Below are positions 32,471 through 42,855 of a stretch of 64,000 nt of DNA, in pieces. Position 1 is the stretch's first letter. Each line of letters starts with the position of its first letter. The DNA is taken from NCBI RefSeq assembly GCF_004345645.1, contig NZ_SLWS01000005.1:124001-188000 (forward strand), given 5' to 3'. The stretch comes from Actinocrispum wychmicini (GTDB lineage: Bacteria > Actinomycetota > Actinomycetes > Mycobacteriales > Pseudonocardiaceae). A program made the position numbers and the translations under genes. A model generated the notes under the pieces. That model made no database searches, was not told where the DNA came from, and saw only the letters and a list, made by a program, of their open reading frames with translations.

Positions 32471-33379
32471 GTGGTGGCGGTGGACGAGTACTCCAAGACG
32501 GTCAGCTCCGTCGCTAGATCGGTGACACCTCACGTGGCGAGCGTGCGCCTCGGCGCGGGTAGCGGCTCGGCCGTGGTGTTCGAGAACGGCCGGATGCTCA
32601 CGAACGCCCATGTGGTGGGCAGTTCACGCAACGGCACGGCGACGTTCGCCGACGGCACCGAGTCGACCTTCGAGGTCGCCGGTGTGGACCCGTTGTCCGA
32701 CCTGGCCGTCCTGACGGTGCAGGGAACGGCCCCGGCGCCGGCGACGTTGGGCAACGCGGACGACCTGGTGGTCGGCCAGCTCGTGGTCGCGGTCGGGAAC
32801 CCGTTGGGGCTCAACGGTTCCGTCACGGCCGGCGTGGTCAGTGGGCTGGGTCGCTCGTTACCGGTCAGGCAGGGCAAGGCGGCCCGGGTGATCGAGGACG
32901 TGATCCAGACGGACGCCGCGCTCAACCCTGGCAACTCCGGTGGCGCGCTGGCGGACTCGACGGGCAAGGTGGTCGGGATCAACACGGCGGTCGCTGGGTA
33001 CGGCCTCGGGCTCGCTGTTCCGATCAACGTGACGACCATGCGGATCGTGCAGACCCTCATCTCCGACGGCCGGGTGCGCCGCGCGTTCCTCGGCCTGGTG
33101 AGCACGCCCGCGCCGCTGCCGGACGACGTGGCCGCCCGGACGGGCCAGAAGGCCGGGCTGCGGATCGTCGAGGTGGTCTCCGGGAGTCCGGCCCAGCGGG
33201 CCGGGCTGCACGCGGGCGACCTGGTCCTCACGGTGGGCCGCAAGCAAGTCAACGACGCTCAGGGGATCCAGAAGCAGCTGTTCGCCGAGGCGATCGGGGA
33301 GGAACTGCCGGTGACCGTGCTGCGCGGCGGGGCGATGGTCGACGTGTTCGCCACGCCGACCGAACTCAGCGTTCGCTAG
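32471..33379 (+). CDS. Trypsin-like serine protease with PDZ domain, apparently not exported
   Basis: About 302 residues. HtrA-type protease domain (His in MLTNAHVVGS, Asp in DPLSDLAVLTV, Ser in NPGNSGGALAD) followed by a PDZ domain from about residue 215 (GLRIVEVVSGSPAQRAGLHAGD). No signal peptide or membrane anchor precedes the protease domain, unlike most actinobacterial HtrA proteins, so it should be cytoplasmic. Start is uncertain among TTG 32468, GTG 32471, 32474 and 32480; no Shine-Dalgarno is seen. It overlaps the convergent ATPase gene by 4 bp. Confidence 0.85.
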   Translation: MVAVDEYSKTVSSVARSVTPHVASVRLGAGSGSAVVFENGRMLTNAHVVGSSRNGTATFADGTESTFEVAGVDPLSDLAVLTVQGTAPAPATLGNADDLVVGQLVVAVGNPLGLNGSVTAGVVSGLGRSLPVRQGKAARVIEDVIQTDAALNPGNSGGALADSTGKVVGINTAVAGYGLGLAVPINVTTMRIVQTLISDGRVRRAFLGLVSTPAPLPDDVAARTGQKAGLRIVEVVSGSPAQRAGLHAGDLVLTVGRKQVNDAQGIQKQLFAEAIGEELPVTVLRGGAMVDVFATPTELSVR

Positions 33380-35595
33380 CGCGACTTGGCGTACGCCTCC
33401 AAGGAGGCCAGCTGCGCGGGGTCGAGCGACGGGCGCACGGCCTCGCGCGCCTTCTGCAGATGCGCGTTGGTGACTTGGCGGGCTTCCAGGGACTCACGCA
33501 TCGCGGTCAGGGCCGCTTCCCTGATCAGCGCGGCACAGTCCGCGGCCGAGTAGCCGTCGAGCGCCGTGGCCACGTCGTCGATGTTCACGTCGTCCGCCAA
33601 CGGCGTGTTGCGCGCGGACGAGCGCAGGATCGCGGCACGGGCGTCGCTGTCGGGCGGTGGCACGTAGATGACGCGTTCCAGCCGACCCGGCCGCAACAGG
33701 GCGGGGTCGATGAGCTCCGGGCGGTTGGTCGCGCCCACCACGATCACGTCCCGCATCGGCTCCACGCCGTCCAGTTCGGTCAGCAGCGCGGCGACGACCC
33801 GGTCGGCTACGCCTGAGTCCGAGGACTGACCGCGGCGCGGCGCCAGCGCGTCCACCTCGTCGAGGAACACCATGGCCGGTGCGGCGTCGGCCGCGCGGCG
33901 GAACAGTTCCCGGACCGCTCGTTCGGACTCACCGACCCACTTGTCCATCAGCTCCGCGCCCTTCACCGCGAGCACATTCAACCGGCCGGAGCCGGCCATG
34001 GCGCGGATCAGGAACGTCTTGCCGCATCCGGGCGGGCCGTAGAGCAGCACCCCGCGCGGCGGCTGGACACCCAGGCGGGCAAAGGAGTCCGGGTACTGCA
34101 ACGGCCACAGCACGGCCTCGGTCAGCGACTGCTTCACCTCGACCATGTCGCCGACCTCGTCCAGGGTGAGGTCACCGGTCCGCAGGTTGTCCGATGTGGA
34201 CATCGAGGTGGGCCGGACCGTCTCAAGCGCGCCGGCCAGGTCGTCCGACGAGATCCGGGGCTCCGGCGAGTCCTTCTGGCGCAACGCCGCGCGCACGGAC
34301 GCCTCCCGGCGCAGGGCGACCAGGTCGGCGACGACGAAACCCGGTGTGCGCTCGGCGATCGAGCCGAAGTCCACTTCGGACTCCGTTGGCACGTCCCGCA
34401 TGATCACCCGCAGCAGCTCGGTGCGGGTGTGCTCGTTGGGCTGGCCCACCGAGACCTCGCGGTCGAGCAGCTCGACGGACCGCAGCCGCGGGTCGATCGC
34501 CTCGGGGTGGGCGGTGGTCGCGACGATCGCCAGCTGGGGCGTGTTCACGGCGCCACGCAAGGAATCCAGGACGACCGTGGCGATCGGCGGCGGGTTGGTG
34601 CCGGGCAGCAGAGCGTCCACATCGGTCACCAGCAATACGGAAGGCGTGTTCTGCACAGCCTCCGCGACGACCGCACGGAACTGGGTCGCCGCCGCGTTGG
34701 CTTCGAGGGCCGCGATGGTGGGCGCCGAGACCTCCACGATCCGCACGTCCGCCGCGTTGGCCACGGACCGCACCATGGTGGCCTTGCCGACCCCCTCGGG
34801 GCCGCTGACCAACGCGCCGAGCCGCGGCTCGGCACCGAGCCGCCGCAACAACTCCGGGCGCTGGAAGGCGAGGTCGAGCCACTCGGCGAGCTTGCGGGCC
34901 GCGTCCGTCGCGCCCACCAGGTCGGTGACCGGGATGGGCGTCTCGGCCGGCGCGGTGGACATCGCGGTCACCACCGGTGCCTCGATCTGCTGGACCACGA
35001 CCACGTCACCGCTGGGGACGGCTTCGACCGCGGCCACCCCGTCCCGCCAGTTGACCACTGTGGACGGGGTGATCGACACCGGTCCGTTCGGGTCGGCCGA
35101 CGTGATGGTGATCAGCTCGTTGGTCCACGTCATGCCGATCGCCGTGGACAGCCGCTGGCGGGCCGCGATCACGTCCGCGTCCGGCGGCGGCGCCAAGTCC
35201 TGGGGGAGCAGCGACACCGCGTCACCGACCGTGAAGACCTTGCCCAGCAACGCCAGTCGCAGCGTCTGCGGGCTCAGCGACGTCGACGCCAGCCGGGAGC
35301 CGGCGACCGTGATCGCGCGGGCCGCGGCCACGGTCACCGGGGTGATCACCACCTCGGACCCCTCGACGATGCCGATGTTGGTCAACGTGATGTCGTCCAG
35401 CAGGATCACGCCGGGCAGGTCCTCGCTCGCGGCGGCCAGCGCGGCGCTCGCCCGGGCGCCGGTCAGCCGGACCGCGTCCCACTGCCGCAGGCCCAGGGCG
35501 TCCAGCACCTCCCGGTGCAGGCGCACGACGCCACGGCGGGTGTCCAGCGCGGACGGCGACAGGCGAGCGGTGAGCGTGATCTGGGGCGAAGTCAC
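33376..35595 (-). CDS. CDC48/VCP-like AAA ATPase with degenerate first ATPase site
   Basis: A 739-residue type II AAA protein, counterpart of M. tuberculosis Rv0435c. N-domain residues 1-215; D1 about 225-465; D2 about 475-735. D2 is canonical: Walker A GPPGCGKT (520-527), Walker B MVFLDEVDAL, and ATNRPELIDPALLRPGRLE. In D1, Walker A reads GPEGVGKA with Ala272 for Ser/Thr, and Walker B reads VTDVDA with Val for the catalytic Glu, so D1 may bind but should not hydrolyse ATP. GTG 35595 is chosen because the N-domain starts there; the longer frame runs antisense to pssA. Likely a protein unfoldase. Confidence 0.9.
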   Translation of the reverse strand: MTSPQITLTARLSPSALDTRRGVVRLHREVLDALGLRQWDAVRLTGARASAALAAASEDLPGVILLDDITLTNIGIVEGSEVVITPVTVAAARAITVAGSRLASTSLSPQTLRLALLGKVFTVGDAVSLLPQDLAPPPDADVIAARQRLSTAIGMTWTNELITITSADPNGPVSITPSTVVNWRDGVAAVEAVPSGDVVVVQQIEAPVVTAMSTAPAETPIPVTDLVGATDAARKLAEWLDLAFQRPELLRRLGAEPRLGALVSGPEGVGKATMVRSVANAADVRIVEVSAPTIAALEANAAATQFRAVVAEAVQNTPSVLLVTDVDALLPGTNPPPIATVVLDSLRGAVNTPQLAIVATTAHPEAIDPRLRSVELLDREVSVGQPNEHTRTELLRVIMRDVPTESEVDFGSIAERTPGFVVADLVALRREASVRAALRQKDSPEPRISSDDLAGALETVRPTSMSTSDNLRTGDLTLDEVGDMVEVKQSLTEAVLWPLQYPDSFARLGVQPPRGVLLYGPPGCGKTFLIRAMAGSGRLNVLAVKGAELMDKWVGESERAVRELFRRAADAAPAMVFLDEVDALAPRRGQSSDSGVADRVVAALLTELDGVEPMRDVIVVGATNRPELIDPALLRPGRLERVIYVPPPDSDARAAILRSSARNTPLADDVNIDDVATALDGYSAADCAALIREAALTAMRESLEARQVTNAHLQKAREAVRPSLDPAQLASLEAYAKSR

Positions 35596-35624
35596 GCCCG
35601 TGAGCCTATCGTTCGCTGTGTTTG

Positions 35625-35705
35625 ACTGCCCTCGCTCCGCTCGGGTGTGGCTGGGGCGATGTCGGGCGTGTCGCGTGGCGTAAATGACCGGCGCGACCAA
35701 GCGAA
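35625..35705. repeat. Dispersed intergenic repeat, copy A (deleted form)
   Basis: 35625-35645 is identical to 37592-37612, and 35647-35670 is identical to 37690-37713, with further similarity to about 35700. Relative to copy B, the left arm and loop of the hairpin are missing. It sits between two co-directional genes, the CDC48-like gene and pssA. Confidence 0.75.
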
Positions 35706-36713
35706 CTAACGTTCGCCACGAGGCGGTCGTTGTGTACGCCGTAGACCTATCCGCCGCCAGGTGCGGCGCTTCGGCAGCGGGCCGATGATCCGTGGTGGCT
35801 GCTCCGGCGGCAGGTACGACTGCCAGGTCACGTGCGGCTCGCGATCGCCGTTGCGGCGCAACCGAACCCGCCTGGCCACCCCGGCGACCCGGCGGGACAG
35901 TGGCGGCCGTAGGCCGAGGCGGCGGGCCTGGCTGCGGATCGCTCTGCGTTGCGCCGGTGGCACCGCCCACGCCTCCGGGTGGTGCGCCAGCCAGTGCTTG
36001 CGGCGGACGGCGTACGGCAGGTGCGCGAGGTAGATCACCAGCGCGATGCCCAGTGCCGCGACCGGATACGTGACCACGACCGCCGCGAGCATCGTCAAGC
36101 CGACGAGCAATGGCACGACCATCCGCGGCGGCACACGGACCGTCTTCACCGACAGCGTCGGGATCCGGCTGATCAGCAAAGCCGCCACGAACACCGTCCA
36201 GCCCATCACCACGGCCTGGTTGGACCACCAGCCGTCCGTGCCGAACTCCTGCTCGGCGATCAGCGGCAGCAACACCAGCAGGCCGCCGGCGGGCGCGGGC
36301 ACGCCGACGAAGAACTCCTTGGCGTACGGCGGCTGGTCGGGGTCCTCGAGCAGGGTGTTGAAGCGCGCCAAGCGAAGGATCATGCACACCGCGAACACGA
36401 GCGCGAAGATCCAGCCCAGCCGGTTGTCCCCGGCACCGAGTCTCCAGTGGTACAGCACGAGCGCGGGCGCGACACCGAACGAGATCGCGTCGGACAACGA
36501 GTCCAGCTCCGTGCCCATCTTGCTGGTGGCGTCCAGCAGCCGCGCGATCCGGCCGTCCAGGCTGTCCAGGATCGCCGCGGCGAACAACGACGCCAGCACG
36601 GCCTTCCACTGCTCGTGCCACGCGAACTGGACCGCGGACAAGCCCGCGCACATCGCCAGCACGGTGATGGCGTTCGGCAGCAGTCGGACACCCGGCGGGG
36701 TGCGCGCGGCCAT
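35706..36713 (-). CDS. pssA: CDP-diacylglycerol-serine O-phosphatidyltransferase
   Basis: Makes phosphatidylserine from CDP-diacylglycerol and serine. The 335-residue membrane enzyme carries the CDP-alcohol phosphatidyltransferase signature DxxDGxxARxxxxxxxxGxxxDxxxD, here from DSLDGRIAR to ELDSLSD (residues about 50-75). Around seven membrane helices follow, then a ~100-residue very basic C-terminal extension rich in Arg. Three nucleotides separate it from psd, giving a two-gene phosphatidylethanolamine pathway as in M. tuberculosis. Confidence 0.93.
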   Translation of the reverse strand: MAARTPPGVRLLPNAITVLAMCAGLSAVQFAWHEQWKAVLASLFAAAILDSLDGRIARLLDATSKMGTELDSLSDAISFGVAPALVLYHWRLGAGDNRLGWIFALVFAVCMILRLARFNTLLEDPDQPPYAKEFFVGVPAPAGGLLVLLPLIAEQEFGTDGWWSNQAVVMGWTVFVAALLISRIPTLSVKTVRVPPRMVVPLLVGLTMLAAVVVTYPVAALGIALVIYLAHLPYAVRRKHWLAHHPEAWAVPPAQRRAIRSQARRLGLRPPLSRRVAGVARRVRLRRNGDREPHVTWQSYLPPEQPPRIIGPLPKRRTWRRIGLRRTQRPPRGER

Positions 36714-36716
36714 GAC

Positions 36717-37424
36717 TCAGCCCTCCGAACCGGGCAGTTCGGCGAGCACGGTCTCGCCGCCGATGGTCTTCTGCCCGGACTCCACCATGACCCTGCTGCC
36801 ACGCGGCACGTACAGGTCGACGCGCGACCCGAACCGGATCAGCCCGTACGTCGCACCCGCGGCGACCTTGTCACCCTCGTCGACGTGGCACACGATCCGC
36901 CGGGCCACCAGGCCGGCGATCTGCACGACCACCAGCCGGTGGCCGTCGACCGTGCGCAGCAGCAGCGTGTTGCGCTCGTTGTCCTCACTGGCCTTGTCCA
37001 GGTCCGCGGACAGGAACTTGCCCGGCCGGTAGACCTTGCGCAGCACCTCGCCGGTCGCCGGCACCCGCTGGACGTGCACGTCGAACACGGAGAGGAACAC
37101 GCTGACCCGCAGCATCGGCTCGTCGCCCAGCTCCAACTCGGCCGGCGGGACGGCTTCGGCTACGTGCGACACCGTTCCGTCGGCGGGCGCGACCGCGATG
37201 CCCGGCCGGCTCGGCGTGACCCGCTTCGGCTCGCGGAAGAACCACGCCGTCCACCCCGTGAGCACCGCGCCGACGACACCCAGCGGCCGGGAGATCCGGC
37301 GCAGCAGCAACGTGAGGACGGCGGCGGCCAGCACGAACGGCCGCCCGGCCGGGTTCATGGGTGGAACGATGCCACGCGCCAACTCGACGATGTGGGCGAC
37401 GGGTCGCTCGTTGGATGCAGTCAC
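36717..37424 (-). CDS. psd: Phosphatidylserine decarboxylase proenzyme
   Basis: A 235-residue pyruvoyl-dependent enzyme of the short archaeal-type class. N-terminal membrane segment about residues 30-62, then FFREPKRVTP, ADGTVSHV, VSVFLSVFDVHVQRVPATG and the self-cleavage site RFGSRVDLYVP, where Ser becomes the pyruvoyl group of the alpha chain. It converts the PssA product to phosphatidylethanolamine. Upstream gap 37425-37761 contains a repeat element. Confidence 0.93.
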   Translation of the reverse strand: MTASNERPVAHIVELARGIVPPMNPAGRPFVLAAAVLTLLLRRISRPLGVVGAVLTGWTAWFFREPKRVTPSRPGIAVAPADGTVSHVAEAVPPAELELGDEPMLRVSVFLSVFDVHVQRVPATGEVLRKVYRPGKFLSADLDKASEDNERNTLLLRTVDGHRLVVVQIAGLVARRIVCHVDEGDKVAAGATYGLIRFGSRVDLYVPRGSRVMVESGQKTIGGETVLAELPGSEG

Positions 37425-37591
37425 TGGGCCCTTTTCTCTCCAGGCTTGGGAGTCACCAGTCTGCCCGATTCCCCATCAAGTGCCGATGCATCCCCCGACG
37501 CGATGCATCGGCACCGTTCGGTTTACCCAGATGAGCCATCTGTCGCGAACTATTCTAAGTGACGGAAAAGGTGGGATCAATGGCTGTATAC

Positions 37592-37750
37592 ACTGCCCTC
37601 GCTCCGCTCGGGCGGACTTGGCCGCCTTCAGCCGACCATTTCCACCCCGCACCACGCGGCCGACATCTTCGCTCGGGCTGGCTACCGCCGTGGCTGGGGC
37701 GATGTCGGGCGTGTTGCGGGGTGGAAATGATCGGCGCGGCCAAGTCGGGG
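37592..37750. repeat. Dispersed palindromic repeat, copy B (long hairpin)
   Basis: The 337-bp gap 37425-37761 holds this element and no gene. Arms 37615-37667 and 37701-37746 are imperfect inverted repeats (starting GACTTGGCCGC and ending GCGGCCAAGTC, with CATTTCCACCCCGCA/TGCGGGGTGGAAATG in the middle) around a ~33-nt loop, preceded by ACTGCCCTCGCTCCGCTCGG. The single copy A lies 2 kb away. Structure resembles a REP/MITE-like non-coding element. Confidence 0.75.
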
Positions 37751-37761
37751 CTGGTCGAAGG

Positions 37762-38985
37762 TCACCGTTGGGTCAGCATCACCAGGTCGACCTCGGCGCC
37801 TTCGGGTATCTCGGTGACGTCTTCCGGGATTTCGATCAGGCAGTTCGACTGGGCGAACGCGGCCAGCAGGTGTGAGCCCGGTCCGCCGACCGGTACGGCC
37901 TGCACCGAGCCCGCGTCGTAGAGGCCGCGGCGGTACTGGCGGCGGCCCGCGGGGGACTTCATGGCCATGCTGGCCCGTGCTCGCAAACGCTTGCGATCGA
38001 TCTCGGTGTGGCCCATCGCGGCCAGCAGCGCCGGCCGGACGAAGATCTCGAACGACAGCGCCGCGCTCACCGGGTTCCCTGGCAGGGACAGCACAGGCAG
38101 GCCCTGGTACCGGCCGGAGCCCTGTGGTCCGCCGGGCTGCATGGCCACTCTGAGGAACTCGACCCCTTCGCCCTGCAACGCGTCCTTGACGACCTCGTAC
38201 GCGCCCGCGCTCACACCGCCGGTGGTGATCACCACGTCGTGGTCGGCGAGGTGCGGCCGCAGTGTGGCCCGTAACGCGTTCACGTCGTCCGGCACGAACC
38301 GAAGCACGTGCGCGACACCACCGATCTCTTCCACAGCCGTGGCGATGTACATGCTGTTGGACTCGTAGATCTGTCCCGGCTTCAGCGGTTGGCCCGCCTC
38401 CACCAGTTCCGTGCCGGTGGACAGCACCAGCACGTGCGGCCGTCGACGCACAGGCAGCGCGGCGATGCCCAACGCCGCGACCAGACCCAACTGCGGCGGG
38501 CCGAGAACAGTGCCTTTCGTCAGCACGACTGTGCCCTCGCGCACATCCTCACCCGTACGACGCAGATGTGTGCCCACGGCCACAGGCGCGAACACGCGGA
38601 CCCGTTGCACGCCTGAGTCCGTCAGTTCGACTTGGACGACGGAGTCCGCGCCCGGCGGCAGGGGAGCACCGGTCATGATCCGGTGCGAGGTGCCCGGCAA
38701 CAGGGGGACCACGTCCGTGCGGCCGGCTGGGATGTCCTCCGGCACGGGCAGTTCCACCGGGGTGTCCTCGCTCGCGCCGACCACGTCCACGGACCGGACC
38801 GCGTACCCGTCCATCGCGGAGTTGTCGAACGGCGGCAAGGAGATCGGTGCCGTCACGTCCTCGGTCAGCACCAGGCCGCGGCAGTCCGCCACCGGGAGTC
38901 GCACACTCGGCAGGTCACCCACCAACGCGGCGACGGACGCGCGGTAGGAGTCGACGCTGCGGAGTCTGGTCGCTGTGTTCGGCAC
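37762..38985 (-). CDS. moeA: Molybdopterin molybdenumtransferase
   Basis: Inserts molybdate into adenylylated molybdopterin; product needed by the cox molybdenum hydroxylase in this window. The 407-residue protein shows domain I-III features: PPFDNSAMDGYAVRS, HRIMTGAPLPPGADSVVQVE, the MoCF-binding ITTGGVSAGAYEVVKD and LPVLSLPGNPVSAALSFEIF, ending with a beta-barrel domain IV. GTG 38985 gives a normal MoeA start; the upstream open frame overlaps the divergent gene. Confidence 0.93.
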   Translation of the reverse strand: MPNTATRLRSVDSYRASVAALVGDLPSVRLPVADCRGLVLTEDVTAPISLPPFDNSAMDGYAVRSVDVVGASEDTPVELPVPEDIPAGRTDVVPLLPGTSHRIMTGAPLPPGADSVVQVELTDSGVQRVRVFAPVAVGTHLRRTGEDVREGTVVLTKGTVLGPPQLGLVAALGIAALPVRRRPHVLVLSTGTELVEAGQPLKPGQIYESNSMYIATAVEEIGGVAHVLRFVPDDVNALRATLRPHLADHDVVITTGGVSAGAYEVVKDALQGEGVEFLRVAMQPGGPQGSGRYQGLPVLSLPGNPVSAALSFEIFVRPALLAAMGHTEIDRKRLRARASMAMKSPAGRRQYRRGLYDAGSVQAVPVGGPGSHLLAAFAQSNCLIEIPEDVTEIPEGAEVDLVMLTQR

Positions 38986-39073
38986 GGATGCATCCTGCCT
39001 CGTATCGCCGTGCGAACACACGCCGCCGTGCAAGACTGCGCTTCGGAACAGTGGATCCATCAGGGTGGGGAAC

Positions 39074-39697
39074 GTGCAGGTCCGGACTCGGCATACCCCG
39101 GCGTTTGGCGTCGCGCGGTTGTTGCTGGCGCCTGGCGAGGCGGTACAGGCCGACTACGACGCGATGCTCGCGACCAGTTTCGGGGTGCTCATCGACCTCC
39201 GGCCCAAGGGGCGCGGCCGGGGGTATTCGGCCGTGTTCACCGCGCCCGCCGAGGGCGGTTGGGTGGATCTGGCGCCGTCGCTGCCTGGTGAGGTGTACAC
39301 CGTGGAACTGGACGGTCTGGGCGGCTGGTGTGTGGCGCGGGGGGCTTGTCTGGCGGCGTCGGTGCACGTCCGGCAGGACGCGTCCTGGCAGGGGTTTCGG
39401 CCCATGTTCGGCGCTGACCACGGGTTCCTGGAGCACGTGTCCGGGCAGGGTGCGGTGGTGCTCGCGTCGTGCGGGGCGTTGGACGTGGTGAATCTCGAAG
39501 CGGGTGTGGCCATCACCGTCGCGCCGACCAGCCTGGTCGCGTACACCGAGGGGGTGCAGACCCGGCTGCGCGCGGTCAGCCAGTCGGTGAACCAGTCGAT
39601 CCGCACCGGTGAGGGCCTGTTGCTGGACTGTGCTGGACCGGGGCAGGTGTTCACCCAGACCCGCCGGGCGGAGGCGATGGCGGCGGCCCTGTCCTGA
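39074..39697 (+). CDS. AIM24 family protein
   Basis: A 207-residue beta-rich protein of the AIM24/TIGR00266 family. Typical are QVRTRHTPAFGVARLLLAPGEAVQ, DYDAMLATSFGV, the repeated barrel strands with GGWCVARGA, GQGAVVLASCGALDVVNL and a C-terminal GPGQVFTQTR. Function in bacteria is unclear. GTG 39074 is preceded by AGGGTGGGGA; GTG 39065 is an alternative. It is divergent from moeA and 65 bp from the kinase gene. Confidence 0.82.
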   Translation: MQVRTRHTPAFGVARLLLAPGEAVQADYDAMLATSFGVLIDLRPKGRGRGYSAVFTAPAEGGWVDLAPSLPGEVYTVELDGLGGWCVARGACLAASVHVRQDASWQGFRPMFGADHGFLEHVSGQGAVVLASCGALDVVNLEAGVAITVAPTSLVAYTEGVQTRLRAVSQSVNQSIRTGEGLLLDCAGPGQVFTQTRRAEAMAAALS

Positions 39698-39762
39698 GGT
39701 CCCTATCTTGAGTTCCATGAACCGACCGCGCGGCGTGCGTCGCGGACGTTAGGCTGCGCTGC

Positions 39763-40998
39763 GTGTCGGAGGACCTCACCGGGCGTCGCCTGGGGCATTA
39801 CCGGATCGATGGTGTGCTCGGGCGCGGTGGCATGAGCGTGATGTACAAGGCCACCGACGTCCGGCTCGGCCGAAAGGTCGCGTTGAAGGTCATCGGCGAG
39901 CATCTGGGCGAGGACGCCGAGTTCCGGGAACGGTTCGTCGACGAGGCCAGGAACACCTCCGCGATCGACCACGCCAACGTGGTGCCGCTCTACGACTTCG
40001 GCGAGGTCGACGGGCTGCTGTACATCGCCATGCGGCTGGTGGACGGCTCCGACCTGGCCAGTCTGATCAAGGACGGCCCGATCTCGGTGGAACGGACGCT
40101 GTCGCTGCTCGGCCAGGTCGCCGAGGCGCTGGACTCGTTGCACGACCGCGGCTTGGTGCACCTGGACGTCAAGCCGGCGAACGTGCTGGTGACCAGCAGG
40201 GAGACCTCCACCGAGCACGTGTACCTGGCCGACTTCGGCCTGACCAGGCGAGGCGCGACCGGCCACCGCACCCGCAGCGGCGACTTCCTGGGTTCTCCGA
40301 CGTACGCGGCGCCCGAGCACCTGCGCGGCGAGCCGGTGGACGCGCGGACCGACGCCTACTCGTTGGCGTGCGTGCTGTTCGCGTGCCTGACCGGCCGGCC
40401 GCCGTTCCAGGGCAAGGTCCCCGAGGTCATCCAGGGCCACCTCAACCTCGACCCGCCCAAGATCACGGCGTTGGTGGCGTTGCCCGGCGCCGTCGACGAG
40501 GTCATCCGGCGCGGCATGGCCAAGGACTCCAAGGTCCGGTACGCCACGTGCAAGGAGTTGATCGCGGCGGCCCGGCAGGCGTTGTCGCAGGCGGCGCGCC
40601 AGGAGCCGCCCCGGCCGGCCGCCCCGCCGGTCCAGTACCAGCAACAGCCGCAACAACAGCCGCGCCGGCCCGCCACGCAGCCCGCGCCGGGTCCGGGCGA
40701 GTTCGTCCGGCTGCGGCCGCCGGTCCCGATCGGGTCGAGCGCGTTCACCGCGGAGAAGACCAGCAGCGGCCGCAAGTGGGTGCTGCCGGTGGTGGTCGGG
40801 GTGATCGCCATCGCCGCGATCGTCCTGGCGATCGTGTTCCTGTCGTCGAAGGGCGGCGGGGGCGGCGGGAACACGCCAGGCACGAATGGGCCGCAGATCA
40901 CAGTGGCGCCGCGGGACAGCGGCGGCGGCTCGACCTCGCCCACGACCAGCTCCCGCCGGACGCTGCCGTCTCTGTCCGGGCTGCCGACAAGCGGCTGA
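39763..40998 (+). CDS. Membrane-anchored Ser/Thr protein kinase, HLD variant
   Basis: A 411-residue PknB-type kinase. Kinase domain residues 10-270: Gly loop VLGRGGMSVMYKA, Lys in VALKVIGEH, catalytic loop VHLDVKPANVL, DFG in LADFGLT, and APEHLRG. The Arg of HRD is Leu, so it is a non-RD kinase and may not need activation-loop phosphorylation in the usual way. A Gln/Pro-rich linker follows, then one membrane helix (about 345-368) and a short Gly/Ser/Thr external tail with no PASTA repeats. It directly precedes groEL. Confidence 0.9.
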   Translation: MSEDLTGRRLGHYRIDGVLGRGGMSVMYKATDVRLGRKVALKVIGEHLGEDAEFRERFVDEARNTSAIDHANVVPLYDFGEVDGLLYIAMRLVDGSDLASLIKDGPISVERTLSLLGQVAEALDSLHDRGLVHLDVKPANVLVTSRETSTEHVYLADFGLTRRGATGHRTRSGDFLGSPTYAAPEHLRGEPVDARTDAYSLACVLFACLTGRPPFQGKVPEVIQGHLNLDPPKITALVALPGAVDEVIRRGMAKDSKVRYATCKELIAAARQALSQAARQEPPRPAAPPVQYQQQPQQQPRRPATQPAPGPGEFVRLRPPVPIGSSAFTAEKTSSGRKWVLPVVVGVIAIAAIVLAIVFLSSKGGGGGGNTPGTNGPQITVAPRDSGGGSTSPTTSSRRTLPSLSGLPTSG

Positions 40999-41007
40999 CC
41001 TGGCCTT

Positions 41008-41034
41008 CTTGCACTCGCCGGGACCGAGTGCTAA
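41008..41034. promoter_or_regulatory. CIRCE element 1 (HrcA operator)
   Basis: CTTGCACTC-N9-GAGTGCTAA: the right half is perfect for the CIRCE consensus TTAGCACTC-N9-GAGTGCTAA, the left half has two mismatches. It lies at the kinase stop codon, 181 bp before groEL. Confidence 0.75.
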
Positions 41035-41041
41035 ACACGTA

Positions 41042-41068
41042 TTAGCACTCACTAGAGTGGAGTGCTAG
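41042..41068. promoter_or_regulatory. CIRCE element 2 (HrcA operator)
   Basis: TTAGCACTC-N9-GAGTGCTAG: one mismatch to consensus with exact 9-nt spacing, 8 bp downstream of CIRCE 1. Heat-shock repression of groEL by HrcA is expected. The rest of 41069-41214 is the untranslated leader with a GGCGGAGGA ribosome-binding site. Confidence 0.92.
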
Positions 41069-41214
41069 GTCGGGACGGTGAGGCTCGGGTTCCCGGGTCG
41101 TCCGTCGCGGGCACCGCGCCTGGCTTAAGCACCGTGTTAAGCACACTGTTCCGCTGTGCGGCATGCCTCACAGCGCCCAAAACGTTTACATATGCAGGCG
41201 GAGGACACACCGCA

Positions 41215-42837
<1,623 letters not shown>

Positions 42838-42855
42838 GTCCTTTTTGTGCCAGCA

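Noticed and set aside
35596..36651. N-terminal extension of the CDC48-like ATPase
   Set aside because: It would overlap pssA on the same strand in another frame and cross the dispersed repeat. The N-domain begins at GTG 35595.
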